Positions 12,889-23,600 of a stretch of DNA of 64,000 bases are shown piece after piece; within the stretch, counting starts at the first letter, position 1, and every line of letters starts with the position of its first letter. A model generated the notes under the pieces. That model was not told the origin of the DNA and did not search any database. It saw only the letters and a program-made list of their open reading frames with translations. A program made the translations under genes and the position numbers. The stretch comes from Cladorhizidae sp. MBARI D1340-BT2 (lineage: Eukaryota; Porifera; Demospongiae; Poecilosclerida; Cladorhizidae), in the NCBI GenBank assembly GCA_028752905.1, contig JAQNBH010000290.1, positions 1 through 64,000 on the forward strand, written 5' to 3'.

Positions 12889-14123
12889 CTAAGAAAGAGT
12901 GCACCAGTTTACAGGCCCAGTTGTTCCAGGACTAATTTCTGCTTTAATCTTGTTAAACAAGCCTTCTCGCCGAGGTGAGTATTTAAGCAGTTTAGATATT
13001 TCAAAAGTAGTATCTAGAGTATTCCTCAGTATTCTTGATGGTTTCTCCAGCAGCTAAATTTAAAGCATGACCATAGCAATGGACAAAAATAGCTCGTGAC
13101 TCTTCTCCACAAATTTTAGTAGAAGTCCCACCCCTTATACCATGTTTGCAGCAACATCATAGCATTGAGCACGACAGTTATGAATGCTAAGACTCATACG
13201 ACACATCGCATCCTTCAAACTACCAACCAAGACATCTGCTTTTATGGACTCAACATGGTCAAGGCCATAGAAATCTTCATGGGGTTGAAAATCATCATCA
13301 ACCCACCGAAAGCAAACAACGAATTGCTCCTTATTGGATGCATCCGACACTTCATCAGCCATCAGGGCAAAATACTCGGCTTGCTGGATAGAACTGGCTA
13401 TAATATGTAATGCCATTATTTTAATAACTTCATTTTGTATTTGGGGACTAGTATATTTATCAGTTTTCTTACTTAACATGGCCGATATTGCAGGATCATC
13501 CAATGCACGAAGATGCATTAATTGCATGAAGTTTACTGTCAACTTCATCACCAGCACCACGAAAAGCTATTCCTTGTCTAGCTAGGAATTGAATATTCTG
13601 AGCTATCTTGATAAGGTACTCTCTGTTCACGGCTTTTTGCAAAGCATGTTGAGAAGATAACATACTTCCAACATCACTAGTCGTACCTGGTATAGTGATC
13701 ACTAAATCGGTAGCTGCTTTATGAGATTTTGTGCTCTCATGTTGGTTGAAACATCGAGTTCTATCCTTCCAGTTACTGAACCCAGACAAAAAGGTTGAGT
13801 CCTGCATGTTTCCTTATCATCTTCAGTTTACCTAATATATATACTAGCTGTGAAATATGGAATGATTGCTGCCAATACGAGTGGCAGCTAGGCTTACTAG
13901 CAGAAGCTGCCCCACTGTATCTTACCTGTTTGGATTGCTTGCACACACGTGAAACAATAAGCCATGTCTCGTAGTGAAGCCATTTCCATTGGTTGAACCA
14001 AGCGCTCTGAAAAGAGCGATAAGAGATATTGGTTCGGCCGAAAGATCGCTTAGGAAAACTAAAGTTAGTTGGTTGAGTCGGATGATCGGGAAGCTTAGGA
14101 CAATTTGGTAACCTGGAAGCCAT
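12889..14123 (-). pseudogene. hAT transposase remnant (TTF zinc finger / DUF4371), unit 1
   Basis: Degenerate N-terminal two-thirds of a hAT-superfamily transposase. From an ATG at 14123 the blocks in order are: a TTF-type zinc-finger start with FPKRSFGRTN and SFQSAWFNQWKWLHY; after a frameshift near 13970 the finger cysteines CFTC (13945-13956); then about 120 nt with stops in the expected frame; then GFSNWKD and a fold running to AFRGAGDE (13807 to about 13543). A frameshift there leads into the RNase H-like part (13560-13135) with MADEVSDASNKEQ and QCYD, which carry the first two acidic residues of the hAT catalytic triad. Two further frameshifts follow (near 13138 and 13030), through CYGHALNLA and TLDTTFEISKLLKYSP. 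Similarity stops at a TAG at 12889-12891. The C-terminal part with the third catalytic residue and the hAT dimerisation region is missing. It is a dead, truncated copy. A gtaag donor-like site at 13925 could mark an old intron, but no acceptor restores the frame. Confidence 0.85.
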
Positions 14124-14261
14124 GCTGAAAAGACGAAATCTGACTTATCTTTAATTAAATATTAATTTAATAATTTTTATCCATTGCTACTAGTCACATA
14201 GGTAGGCTAGTTGTCCTTCAGTGTACTTCTATTCATGTCTCACCATATGATACTGCGAAGT

Positions 14262-14300
14262 AAAAAAAAAAAATTAAAAAAAAAATATATTTTAAAAAAA
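14262..14300. repeat. 39-bp pure A/T tract
   Basis: An uninterrupted run of A and T between GCGAAGT and GTGGTTTTCGCGAAGT. The corresponding tracts in the next seven units are at 18775-18813, 25865-25903, 33063-33101, 39951-39989, 46760-46798, 53232-53270 and 60376-60414. All are exactly 39 bp but their A/T composition differs, from mixed A and T runs to all A in the last. The flanking GCGAAGTA is present on both sides as a direct repeat. Confidence 0.9.
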
Positions 14301-14307
14301 GTGGTTT

Positions 14308-14548
14308 TCGCGAAGTAGGCGTGTTCGGTCCAAACCTATACGGCAATTGCCGGAATATTACTTCCTAACAATATAAATCTTCAGAAGAAGTCTCAGCACA
14401 ACTTCTCTTTCCAGGTTCGCTTTCTTTGACGCCCAGACCTTACTATTGCTTCTCTCTCACAATAGCCTTATCTAGACCAAGTATATAATCAAACAGTCTT
14501 CTCTCTCTCTCTCTAGACCTCTGCCCTCCTTTTCTGTATAAGGTAAGT
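14308..14548 (+). promoter_or_regulatory. Candidate plus-strand promoter and first exon, unit 1
   Basis: About six CpGs lie in 14308-14352, including TTCGCGAA and the palindrome CGGCAATTGCCG, while both minisatellites lack CpG entirely. A TATAAAT box follows at 14372-14378. A start site would be expected near 14400. A good 5' splice site, AAG then GTAAGT, lies at 14543, so the layout resembles promoter, about 140-nt leader and first intron. The CT-rich run ending in TAG at 14516 could alternatively act as an acceptor, making 14517-14542 a 26-nt mini-exon. Equivalent positions in later units begin at 18821, 25911, 33109, 39997, 46806, 53278 and 60422. This is inference from motifs only. Confidence 0.3.
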
Positions 14549-14689
14549 TGATTATAATCAACAATAACAAAATGATGTACACGACCACGTCTATCAATAC
14601 ATCATTACTCCTATTGTTTTCTACCAAATTATATATTACGCAGAGCCAAGTCAGCTCAGTTCTGAGTCTCTCTTCAGTTCATTGAGGAG

Positions 14690-15121
14690 TTAGTTTGTTG
14701 AGGGGTTTTCCTTCTTTCTTCCGGCTTGTTGATTACTCCTTCTTCCCTCTTTTCTTTCGAAGTCTCTTGTTCTTTTATAGGCAGCTGGTTTATCTTGTGT
14801 TGTGCCTAGGATCATTCTCCTCAGAGACTGATCTGACCAATCAGGAGTTCCTTTTTCCAACCAATCAGGGGTCTCTGCTGTTGAAGTGGGATGATCCATA
14901 GTTGCGGTTTTGGTTCTGAGTTGGTGGGTGTCTACTGCCACTTGTGGGTGTGTAGTGTCAACCTCCCTCTGCCGTGTTTCTCCTCTAACAGCTTCCTCTC
15001 TAACAGCTGTCTGGGCTTTCTCTGACACTCCAACCTCCCTCTGACGTGTTTCCCCTCTAACAGCTTCCGCTGTCAGGGCTTTTTCTGACAAGTAGACACC
15101 TGGGTGTGAGGGAGTAGACAT
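14690..15121 (-). other. 143-codon open frame over spacer A, unit 1
   Basis: An ATG at 15121 opens a frame of 143 codons, beginning MSTPSHPGVY and containing the duplicated block AVRGETRQREV. It is very basic and low in complexity and matches no family I recognise. The TATA and CCAAT motifs of the candidate promoter lie inside it, and the duplication reflects a DNA-level repeat (14959-15030 and 15031-15090, imperfect copies of about 60-70 bp with CTCTAACAG motifs). This copy has a synonymous A-to-C change at 14972. Its preservation in all units means little because the units are nearly identical. Probably not a gene. Confidence 0.2.
14771..14869 (-). promoter_or_regulatory. Candidate minus-strand Pol II promoter, unit 1
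   Basis: Read on the minus strand: two inverted CCAAT boxes, seen on the plus strand as CCAATCAGG at 14861-14869 and 14837-14845 (24 bp apart), then about 60 bp further a TATA box reading CTATAAAAGA on the minus strand (14771-14780). CCAAT elements 60 to 100 bp upstream of a start and TATA about 30 bp upstream is the classic NF-Y plus TBP arrangement, placing a start near 14745. Transcription would proceed through the core and the transposase remnant, then the 27-bp array. It may be the original transposase promoter, or acquired DNA. Confidence 0.4.
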
Positions 15122-15130
15122 TTCATGCCG
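14906..15130. repeat. Spacer A, unit 1
   Basis: It carries the same two segments as spacer B in direct orientation: GGTTTTGGTTCTGAG to CTGACAC, here with an internal duplication, then AGTAGACACCTGGGTGTGAG through ATTTCATGCCGGG. The 30-bp array starts directly after it. Together with spacer B it forms direct repeats that bracket each 30-bp array. Confidence 0.88.
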
Positions 15131-15786
15131 GGTCCAACTCTGTACCTCACTCTATAGTCAGATCCAACTCTGTATCTCACTCTATAGTCAGGTCCAACTC
15201 TGTATCTCACTCTATAGTCAGGTCCAACTCTGCATCTCACTCTATAGTCAGGTCCAACTCTGTATCCCACTCTATAGTCAGGTCCAACTCTGTATCTCAC
15301 TCTATAGTCAGGTCCAACTCTGCATCTCACTCTATAGTCAGGTCCAACTCTGTATCTCACTCTATAGTCAGGTCCAACTCTGTATCTCACTCTATAGTCA
15401 GGTCCAACTCTGTATCTCACTCTATAGTCAGGTCCAACTCTGTATCTCACTCTATAGTCAGGTCCAACTCTGTATCTCACTCTATAGTCAGGTCCAACTC
15501 TGTATCTCACTCTATAGTCAGGTCCAACTCTGTATCTCACTCTATAGTCAGGTCCAACTCTGTATCTCACTCTATAGTCAGGTCCAACTCTGTATCTCAC
15601 TCTATAGTCAGGTCCAACTCTGTATCTCACTCTATAGTCAGGTCCAACTCTGTATCTCACTCTATAGTCAGGTCCAACTCTGTATCTCACTCTATAGTCA
15701 GGTCCAACTCTGTATCTCACTCTATAGTCAGGTCCAACTCTGTATCTCACTCTATAGTCAGGTCCAACTCTGTATCTCACTCTATA
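15131..15786. repeat. 30-bp minisatellite, unit 2 (about 22 copies)
   Basis: Variants cluster at the left end: TGTACCTC and CAGATCC in the first units, TGCATCT at about 15232 and 15322, TATCCC at about 15265. The right-hand 15 or so units are identical. The minus frame from the ATG at 15828 is open through the whole array and ends in spacer A. Confidence 0.97.
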
Positions 15787-15945
15787 TGCCGGGTGAGAGT
15801 AGACACCTGGGTGTGAGGGAGTAGACATTTCAGGTTTTGGTTCTGAGTTGGTGGGTGTCTACTGCCACTTGTGGGTGTGTAGTGTCAACCTCCCTCTGAC
15901 GTGTTTCCCCTCTAACAGCTTACGCTGTCAGGGCTTTCTCTGACA
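15787..15945. repeat. Spacer B, unit 2
   Basis: 159 bp, without the extra A seen in unit 1. It begins with ATGCCGGGT and ends CTGACAC at the edge of the 27-bp array. Confidence 0.9.
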
Positions 15946-17390
15946 CTACCACACTTCGCTATATAGAGAGTACTACCACACTTCCCAATATAGAGAGTGC
16001 TACCACACTTCCCTATATATAGAGTGCTACCACACTTCCCAATATATAGAGTGCTACCACACTTCCCTATATAGAGAGTGCTACCACACTTCCCTATATA
16101 TAGAGTGCTACCACACTGCCCTATATATAGAGTGCTACCACACTTCCCTATATATAGAGTGCTACCACACTTCCCTATATAGAGAGTGCTGCCACACTTC
16201 CCTATATAGAGAGTACTACCACACTTCCCTATATATAGAGTGCTAGTACACTTCCCTATATAGAGAGTACTACCACACTTCCCAATATAGAGAGTGCTAC
16301 CACACTTCCCTATATATAGAGTGCTACCACACTTCCCAATATAGAGAGTGCTACCACACTTCCCAATATATAGAGTGCTAGTACACTTCCCTATATATAG
16401 AGTGCTACCACACTTCCCAATATATAGAGTGCTAGTACACTTCCCTATATATAGAGTGCTAGTACACTTCCCTATATATAGAGTGCTACCACACTTCCCA
16501 ATATAGAGAGTACTACCACACTTCCCTATATATAGAGTGCTACCGCACTTCCCTATATAGAGTGCTAGTACACTTCCCAATATAGAGAGTGCTACCACAC
16601 TTCCCTATATATAGAGTGCTAGTACACTTCATATATAGAGTGCTACCACACTTCCCTATATAGAGAGTGCTAGTACACTTCCCAATATAGAGAGTACTAC
16701 CACACTTCCCTATATATAGAGTGCTACCACACTTCCCAATATATAGAGTGCTACCACACTTCCCAATATAGAGAGTACTACCACACTTCCCTATATAGAG
16801 AGTGCTACCACACTTCCCTATATATAGAGTACTACCACACTTCCCTATATATAGAGTGCTAGTACACTTCCCAATATAGAGAGTGCTACCACACTTCCCA
16901 ATATATAGTGCTAGTACACTTCCCTATATATAGTGCTACCACACTTCCCAATATAGAGAGTACTACCACACTTCCCTATATATAGAGTGCTACCACACTT
17001 CCCTATATAGAGAGTGCTAGTACACTTCCCTATATAGAGAGTGCTAGTACACTTCCCAATATAGAGAGTGCTACCACACTTCCCTATATATAGAGTGCTG
17101 CCACACTTCCCTATATATAGAGTGCTACCACACTTCCCAATATAGAGAGTGCTACCACACTTCCCTATATATAGAGTGCTACCACACTTCCCAATATAGA
17201 GAGTGCTGCCACACTTCCCTATATATAGAGTGCTACCACACTTCCCAATATAGAGAGTGCTACCACACTTCCCTATATATAGAGTGCTACCACACGTCCC
17301 TATATAGAGAGTGCTAGTACACTTCCCAATATATAGAGTACTACCACACTTCCCTATATAGAGAGTGCTAGTACACTTCCCAATATATAG
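15946..17390. repeat. 27-bp minisatellite, unit 2 (about 53 copies, shortened)
   Basis: Only 1.45 kb. The left edge and the part right of the 24-bp landmark unit (near 16630) are colinear with other units, but the 0.8-kb repeat blocks in between are missing, so this is an internal deletion. Private changes include CACTGCCC near 16117 (Lys to Gln in the open minus frame) and a TACCGCAC unit near 16545. Confidence 0.96.
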
Positions 17391-17401
17391 GACTACTACA
17401 G

Positions 17402-18636
17402 CTAAGAAAGAGTGCACCAGTTTACAGGCCCAGTTGTTCCAGGACTAATTTCTGCTTTAATCTTGTTAAACAAGCCTTCTCGCCGAGGTGAGTATTTAAG
17501 CAGTTTAGATATTTCAAAAGTAGTATCTAGAGTATTCCTCAGTATTCTTGATGGTTTCTCCAGCAGCTAAATTTAAAGCATGACCATAGCAATGGACAAA
17601 AATAGCTCGTGACTCTTCTCCACAAATTTTAGTAGAAGTCCCACCCCTTATACCATGTTTGCAGCAACATCATAGCATTGAGCACGACAGTTATGAATGC
17701 TAAGACTCATACGACACATCGCATCCTTCAAACTACCAACCAAGACATCTGCTTTTATGGACTCAACATGGTCAAGGCCATAGAAATCTTCATGGGGTTG
17801 AAAATCATCATCAACCCACCGAAAGCAAACAACGAATTGCTCCTTATTGGATGCATCCGACACTTCATCAGCCATCAGGGCAAAATACTCGGCTTGCTGG
17901 ATAGAACTGGCTATAATATGTAATGCCATTATTTTAATAACTTCATTTTGTATTTGGGGACTAGTATATTTATCAGTTTTCTTACTTAACATGGCCGATA
18001 TTGCAGGATCATCCAATGCACGAAGATGCATTAATTGCATGAAGTTTACTGTCAACTTCATCACCAGCACCACGAAAAGCTATTCCTTGTCTAGCTAGGA
18101 ATTGAATATTCTGAGCTATCTTGATAAGGTACTCTCTGTTCACGGCTTTTTGCAAAGCATGTTGAGAAGATAACATACTTCCAACATCACTAGTCGTACC
18201 TGGTATAGTGATCACTAAATCGGTAGCTGCTTTATGAGATTTTGTGCTCTCATGTTGGTTGAAACATCGAGTTCTATCCTTCCAGTTACTGAACCCAGAC
18301 AAAAAGGTTGAGTCCTGCATGTTTCCTTATCATCTTCAGTTTACCTAATATATATACTAGCTGTGAAATATGGAATGATTGCTGCCAATACGAGTGGCAG
18401 CTAGGCTTACTAGCAGAAGCTGCCCCACTGTATCTTACCTGTTTGGATTGCTTGCACACACGTGAAACAATAAGCCATGTCTCGTAGTGAAGCCATTTCC
18501 ATTGGTTGAACCAAGCGCTCTGAAAAGAGCGATAAGAGATATTGGTTCGGCCGAAAGATCGCTTAGGAAAACTAAAGTTAGTTGGTTGAGTCGGATGATC
18601 GGGAAGCTTAGGACAATTTGGTAACCTGGAAGCCAT
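17402..18636 (-). pseudogene. hAT transposase remnant, unit 2
   Basis: Same length, same frameshifts and same truncation point as the unit 1 copy. I saw no coding difference from it in the translated blocks (zinc-finger start at 18636, MADEVSDASNKEQ within 17648-18073). Confidence 0.85.
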
Positions 18637-19202
18637 GCTGAAAAGACGAAATCTGACTTATCTTTAATTAAATATTAATTTAATAATTTTTATCCATTGC
18701 TACTAGTCACATAGGTAGGCTAGTTGTCCTTCAGTGTACTTCTATTCATGTCTCACCATATGATACTGCGAAGTAAAAAAATTTTTTTTTTTTTTTAATA
18801 TATTTTAAAAAAAGTGGTTTTCGCGAAGTAGGCGTGTTCGGTCCAAACCTATACGGCAATTGCCGGAATATTACTTCCTAACAATATAAATCTTCAGAAG
18901 AAGTCTCAGCACAACTTCTCTTTCCAGGTTCGCTTTCTTTGACGCCCAGACCTTACTATTGCTTCTCTCTCACAATAGCCTTATCTAGACCAAGTATATA
19001 ATCAAACAGTCTTCTCTCTCTCTCTCTAGACCTCTGCCCTCCTTTTCTGTATAAGGTAAGTTGATTATAATCAACAATAACAAAATGATGTACACGACCA
19101 CGTCTATCAATACATCATTACTCCTATTGTTTTCTACCAAATTATATATTACGCAGAGCCAAGTCAGCTCAGTTCTGAGTCTCTCTTCAGTTCATTGAGG
19201 AG
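18637..19202. other. AT-rich non-coding core, unit 2
   Basis: The A/T tract at 18775-18813 has a 15-base T run where unit 1 has mostly A. CpG cluster, TATAAAT (18885-18891) and GTAAGT (19056-19061) are unchanged. Confidence 0.8.
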
Positions 19203-19643
19203 TTAGTTTGTTGAGGGGTTTTCCTTCTTTCTTCCGGCTTGTTGATTACTCCTTCTTCCCTCTTTTCTTTCGAAGTCTCTTGTTCTTTTATAGGCAGCTG
19301 GTTTATCTTGTGTTGTGCCTAGGATCATTCTCCTCAGAGACTGATCTGACCAATCAGGAGTTCCTTTTTCCAACCAATCAGGGGTCTCTGCTGTTGAAGT
19401 GGGATGATCCATAGTTGCGGTTTTGGTTCTGAGTTGGTGGGTGTCTACTGCCACTTGTGGGTGTGTAGTGTCAACCTCCCTCTGACGTGTTTCTCCTCTA
19501 ACAGCTTCCTCTCTAACAGCTGTCTGGGCTTTCTCTGACACTCCAACCTCCCTCTGACGTGTTTCCCCTCTAACAGCTTCCGCTGTCAGGGCTTTTTCTG
19601 ACAAGTAGACACCTGGGTGTGAGGGAGTAGACATTTCATGCCG
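19203..19643 (-). other. Spacer A with 143-codon open frame, unit 2
   Basis: Open frame 19203-19634. The duplicated segment carries the usual CTCTGACG in both copies, unlike unit 1. Confidence 0.25.
19284..19382 (-). promoter_or_regulatory. Candidate minus-strand promoter, unit 2
   Basis: Inverted CCAAT pair and TATAAAAG conserved base for base with unit 1. Confidence 0.4.
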
Positions 19644-20539
19644 GGTCCAACTCTGTACCTCACTCTATAGTCAGATCCAACTCTGTATCTCACTCTATAG
19701 TCAGGTCCAACTCTGTATCTCACTCTATAGTCAGGTCCAACTCTGCATCTCACTCTATAGTCAGGTCCAACTCTGTATCCCACTCTATAGTCAGGTCCAA
19801 CTCTGTATCTCACTCTATAGTCAGGTCCAACTCTGTATCTCACTCTATAGTCAGGTCCAACTCTGTATCTCACTCTATAGTCAGGTCCAACTCTGTATCT
19901 CACTCTATAGTCAGGCCCAACTCTGTATCTCACTCTATAGTCAGGTCCAACTCTGTATCTCACTCTATAGTCAGGTCCAACTCTGTATCTCACTCTATAG
20001 TCAGGTCCAACTCTGTATCTCACTCTATAGTCAGGTCCAACTCTGTATCTCACTCTATAGTCAGGTCCAACTCTGTATCTCACTCTATAGTCAGGTCCAA
20101 CTCTGTATCTCACTCTATAGTCAGGTCCAACTCTGCATCTCACTCTATAGTCAGGTCCAACTCTGTATCTCACTCTATAGTCAGGTCCAACTCTGCATCT
20201 CACTCTATAGTCAGGTCCAACTCTGTACCTCACTCTATAGTCAGGTCCAACTCTGTATCTCACTCTATAGTCAGGTCCAACTCTGTATCTCACTCTATAG
20301 TCAGGTCCAACTCTGTATCTCACTCTATAGTCAGGTCCAACTCTGTATCTCACTCTATAGTCAGGTCCAACTCTGTATCTCACTCTATAGTCAGGCCCAA
20401 CTCTGTATCTCACTCTATAGTCAGGTCCAACTCTGTATCTCACTCTATAGTCAGGTCCAACTCTGTATCTCACTCTATAGTCAGGTCCAACTCTGTATCT
20501 CACTCTATAGTCAGGTCCAACTCTGTATCTCACTCTATA
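19644..20539. repeat. 30-bp minisatellite, unit 3 (about 30 copies)
   Basis: Left-edge variants as in unit 2. TGCATCT units lie at about 19745, 20135 and 20195, GCCCAAC units at about 19915 and 20395, and a second TGTACCTC at about 20225. The GCCCAAC unit five units from the right end recurs in units 4 and 6. Confidence 0.97.
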
Positions 20540-20698
20540 TGCCGGGTGAGAGTAGACACCTGGGTGTGAGGGAGTAGACATTTCAGGTTTTGGTTCTGAG
20601 TTGGTGGGTGTCTACTGCCACTTGTGGGTGTGTAGTGTCAACCTCCCTCTGACGTGTTTCCCCTCTAACAGCTTACGCTGTCAGGGCTTTCTCTGACA
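20540..20698. repeat. Spacer B, unit 3
   Basis: 159 bp, matching unit 2. Confidence 0.9.
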
Positions 20699-23600
20699 CT
20701 ACCACACTTCGCTATATAGAGAGTACTACCACACTTCCCAATATAGAGAGTGCTACCACACTTCCCTATATATAGAGTGCTACCACACTTCCCAATATAT
20801 AGAGTGCTACCACACTTCCCTATATAGAGAGTGCTACCACACTTCCCTATATATAGAGTGCTACCACACTTCCCTATATATAGAGTGCTACCACACTTCC
20901 CTATATATAGAGTGCTACCACACTTCCCTATATAGAGAGTGCTGCCACACTTCCCTATATAGAGAGTACTACCACACTTCCCTATATATAGAGTGCTAGT
21001 ACACTTCCCTATATAGAGAGTACTACCACACTTCCCAATATAGAGAGTGCTACCACACTTCCCTATATATAGAGTGCTACCACACTTCCCAATATATAGA
21101 GTGCTAGTACACTTCCCAATATAGAGAGTGCTACCACACTTCCCTATATATAGAGTGCTAGTACACTTCCCTATATAGAGAGTGCTACCACACTTCCCTA
21201 TATATAGAGTGCTACCACACTTCCCTATATATAGAGTGCTAGTACACTTCCCAATATAGAGAGTGCTACCACACTTCCCAATATAGAGTGCTACCACACT
21301 TCCCTATATAGAGAGTACTACCACACTTCCCAATATAGAGAGTGCTACCACACTTCCCAATATAGAGAGTGCTACCACACTTCCCTATATATAGAGTGCT
21401 ACCACACTTCCCTATATATAGAGTGCTAGTACACTTCCCAATATAGAGAGTGCTACCACACTTCCCAATATAGAGAGTGCTACCACACTTCCCTATATAT
21501 AGAGTGCTACCACACTTCCCAATATATAGAGTGCTACCACACTTCCCTATATAGAGAGTGCTACCACACTTCCCTATATATAGAGTGCTACCACACTTCC
21601 CTATATATAGAGTGCTACCACACTTCCCTATATATAGAGTGCTACCACACTTCCCTATATAGAGAGTGCTGCCACACTTCCCTATATAGAGAGTACTACC
21701 ACACTTCCCTATATATAGAGTGCTAGTACACTTCCCTATATAGAGAGTACTACCACACTTCCCAATATAGAGAGTGCTACCACACTTCCCAATATAGAGA
21801 GTGCTACCACACTTCCCTATATAGAGAGTGCTGCCACACTTCCCTATATATAGAGTGCTACCACACTTCCCAATATATAGAGTGCTAGTACACTTCCCAA
21901 TATAGAGAGTGCTACCACACTTCCCTATATATAGAGTGCTAGTACACTTCCCTATATAGAGAGTGCTACCACACTTCCCTATATATAGAGTGCTACCACA
22001 CTTCCCTATATATAGAGTGCTAGTACACTTCCCAATATAGAGAGTGCTACCACACTTCCCAATATAGAGTGCTACCACACTTCCCTATATAGAGAGTACT
22101 ACCACACTTCCCAATATAGAGTGCTACCACACTTCCCAATATAGAGAGTGCTACCACACTTCCCTATATATAGAGTGCTACCACACTTCCCTATATATAG
22201 AGTGCTAGTACACTTCCCAATATAGAGAGTGCTACCACACTTCCCAATATAGAGAGTGCTACCACACTTCCCAATATATAGAGTGCTACCACACTTCCCT
22301 ATATATAGAGTGCTAGTACACTTCCCAATATATAGTGCTAGTACACTTCCCAATATATAGAGTGCTACCACACTTCCCTATATATAGAGTGCTAGTACAC
22401 TTCCCAATATATAGAGTGCTACCACACTTCCCTATATATAGAGTGCTAGTACACTTCCCTATATAGAGTGCTACCACACTTCCCTATATATAGAGTGCTA
22501 GTACACTTCCCTATATATAGAGTGCTAGTACACTTCCCAATATAGAGAGTGCTACCACACTTCCCAATATATAGAGTGCTAGTACACTTCCCTATATATA
22601 GAGTGCTAGTACACTTCCCTATATATAGAGTGCTACCACACTTCCCAATATAGAGAGTACTACCACACTTCCCTATATATAGAGTGCTACCACACTTCCC
22701 TATATAGAGAGTGCTAGTACACTTCCCAATATAGAGAGTGCTACCACACTTCCCTATATATAGAGTGCTAGTACACTTCCCTATATATAGAGTGCTACCA
22801 CACTTCCCTATATAGAGAGTGCTAGTACACTTCCCAATATAGAGAGTACTACACACTCCCTATATAGAGAGTGCTACCACACTTCCCTATATAGAGAGTG
22901 CTAGTACACTTCCCAATATAGAGAGTACTACCACACTTCCCTATATATAGAGTGCTACCACACTTCCCAATATATAGAGTGCTACCACACTTCCCAATAT
23001 AGAGAGTACTACCACACTTCCCAATATAGAGAGTGCTACCACACTTCCCAATATAGAGAGTGCTACCACACTTCCCAATATATAGAGTGCTAGTACACTT
23101 CCCAATATATAGAGTGCTAGTACACTTCCCTATATATAGAGTGCTAGTACACTTCCCTATATATAGAGTGCTACCACACTTCCCAATATATAGAGTGCTA
23201 GTACACTTCCCTATATATAGAGTGCTAGTACACTTCCCTATATATAGAGTGCTACCACACTTCCCAATATAGAGAGTACTACCACACTTCCCTATATATA
23301 GAGTGCTACCACACTTCCCTATATAGAGTGCTAGTACACTTCCCAATATAGAGAGTGCTACCACACTTCCCTATATATAGAGTGCTAGTACACTTCATAT
23401 ATAGAGTGCTACCACACTTCCCTATATAGAGAGTGCTAGTACACTTCCCAATATAGAGAGTACTACCACACTTCCCTATATATAGAGTGCTACCACACTT
23501 CCCAATATATAGAGTGCTACCACACTTCCCAATATAGAGAGTACTACCACACTTCCCTATATAGAGAGTGCTACCACACTTCCCTATATATAGAGTACTA

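Larger units (their letters stand above)
14124..14689. other. AT-rich non-coding core, unit 1
   Basis: No open frame of note. In plus order it contains TTAATTAA and other AT-rich sequence (14150-14190), the 39-bp A/T tract (14262-14300), a CpG cluster with the palindrome CGGCAATTGCCG (14341-14352), a TATAAAT box (14372-14378), a CT-repeat ending in TCTAG (about 14498-14516), a GTAAGT donor-like site (14543-14548) overlapping the palindrome TTGATTATAATCAA (14548-14561), and then plain AT-rich sequence. I found no transposon end with a recognisable hAT terminal inverted repeat and 8-bp target duplication. Confidence 0.8.

Noticed and set aside
13165..13410. Plus-strand open frames of 81 and 83 codons over the transposase remnant
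   Set aside because: They are antisense shadows of the DUF4371 coding blocks, with no similarity of their own.
14002..14042. Hairpin CGCTCT-GAAA-AGAGCG and palindrome TTCGGCCGAA as regulatory RNA or binding sites
   Set aside because: Both lie within the zinc-finger coding block of the transposase remnant and are short enough to be incidental.
14867..14880. CAGGGGTC as a hAT terminal inverted repeat
   Set aside because: It resembles hAT ends, but no matching inverted end and no 8-bp target duplication could be found, and its orientation does not enclose the transposase remnant.
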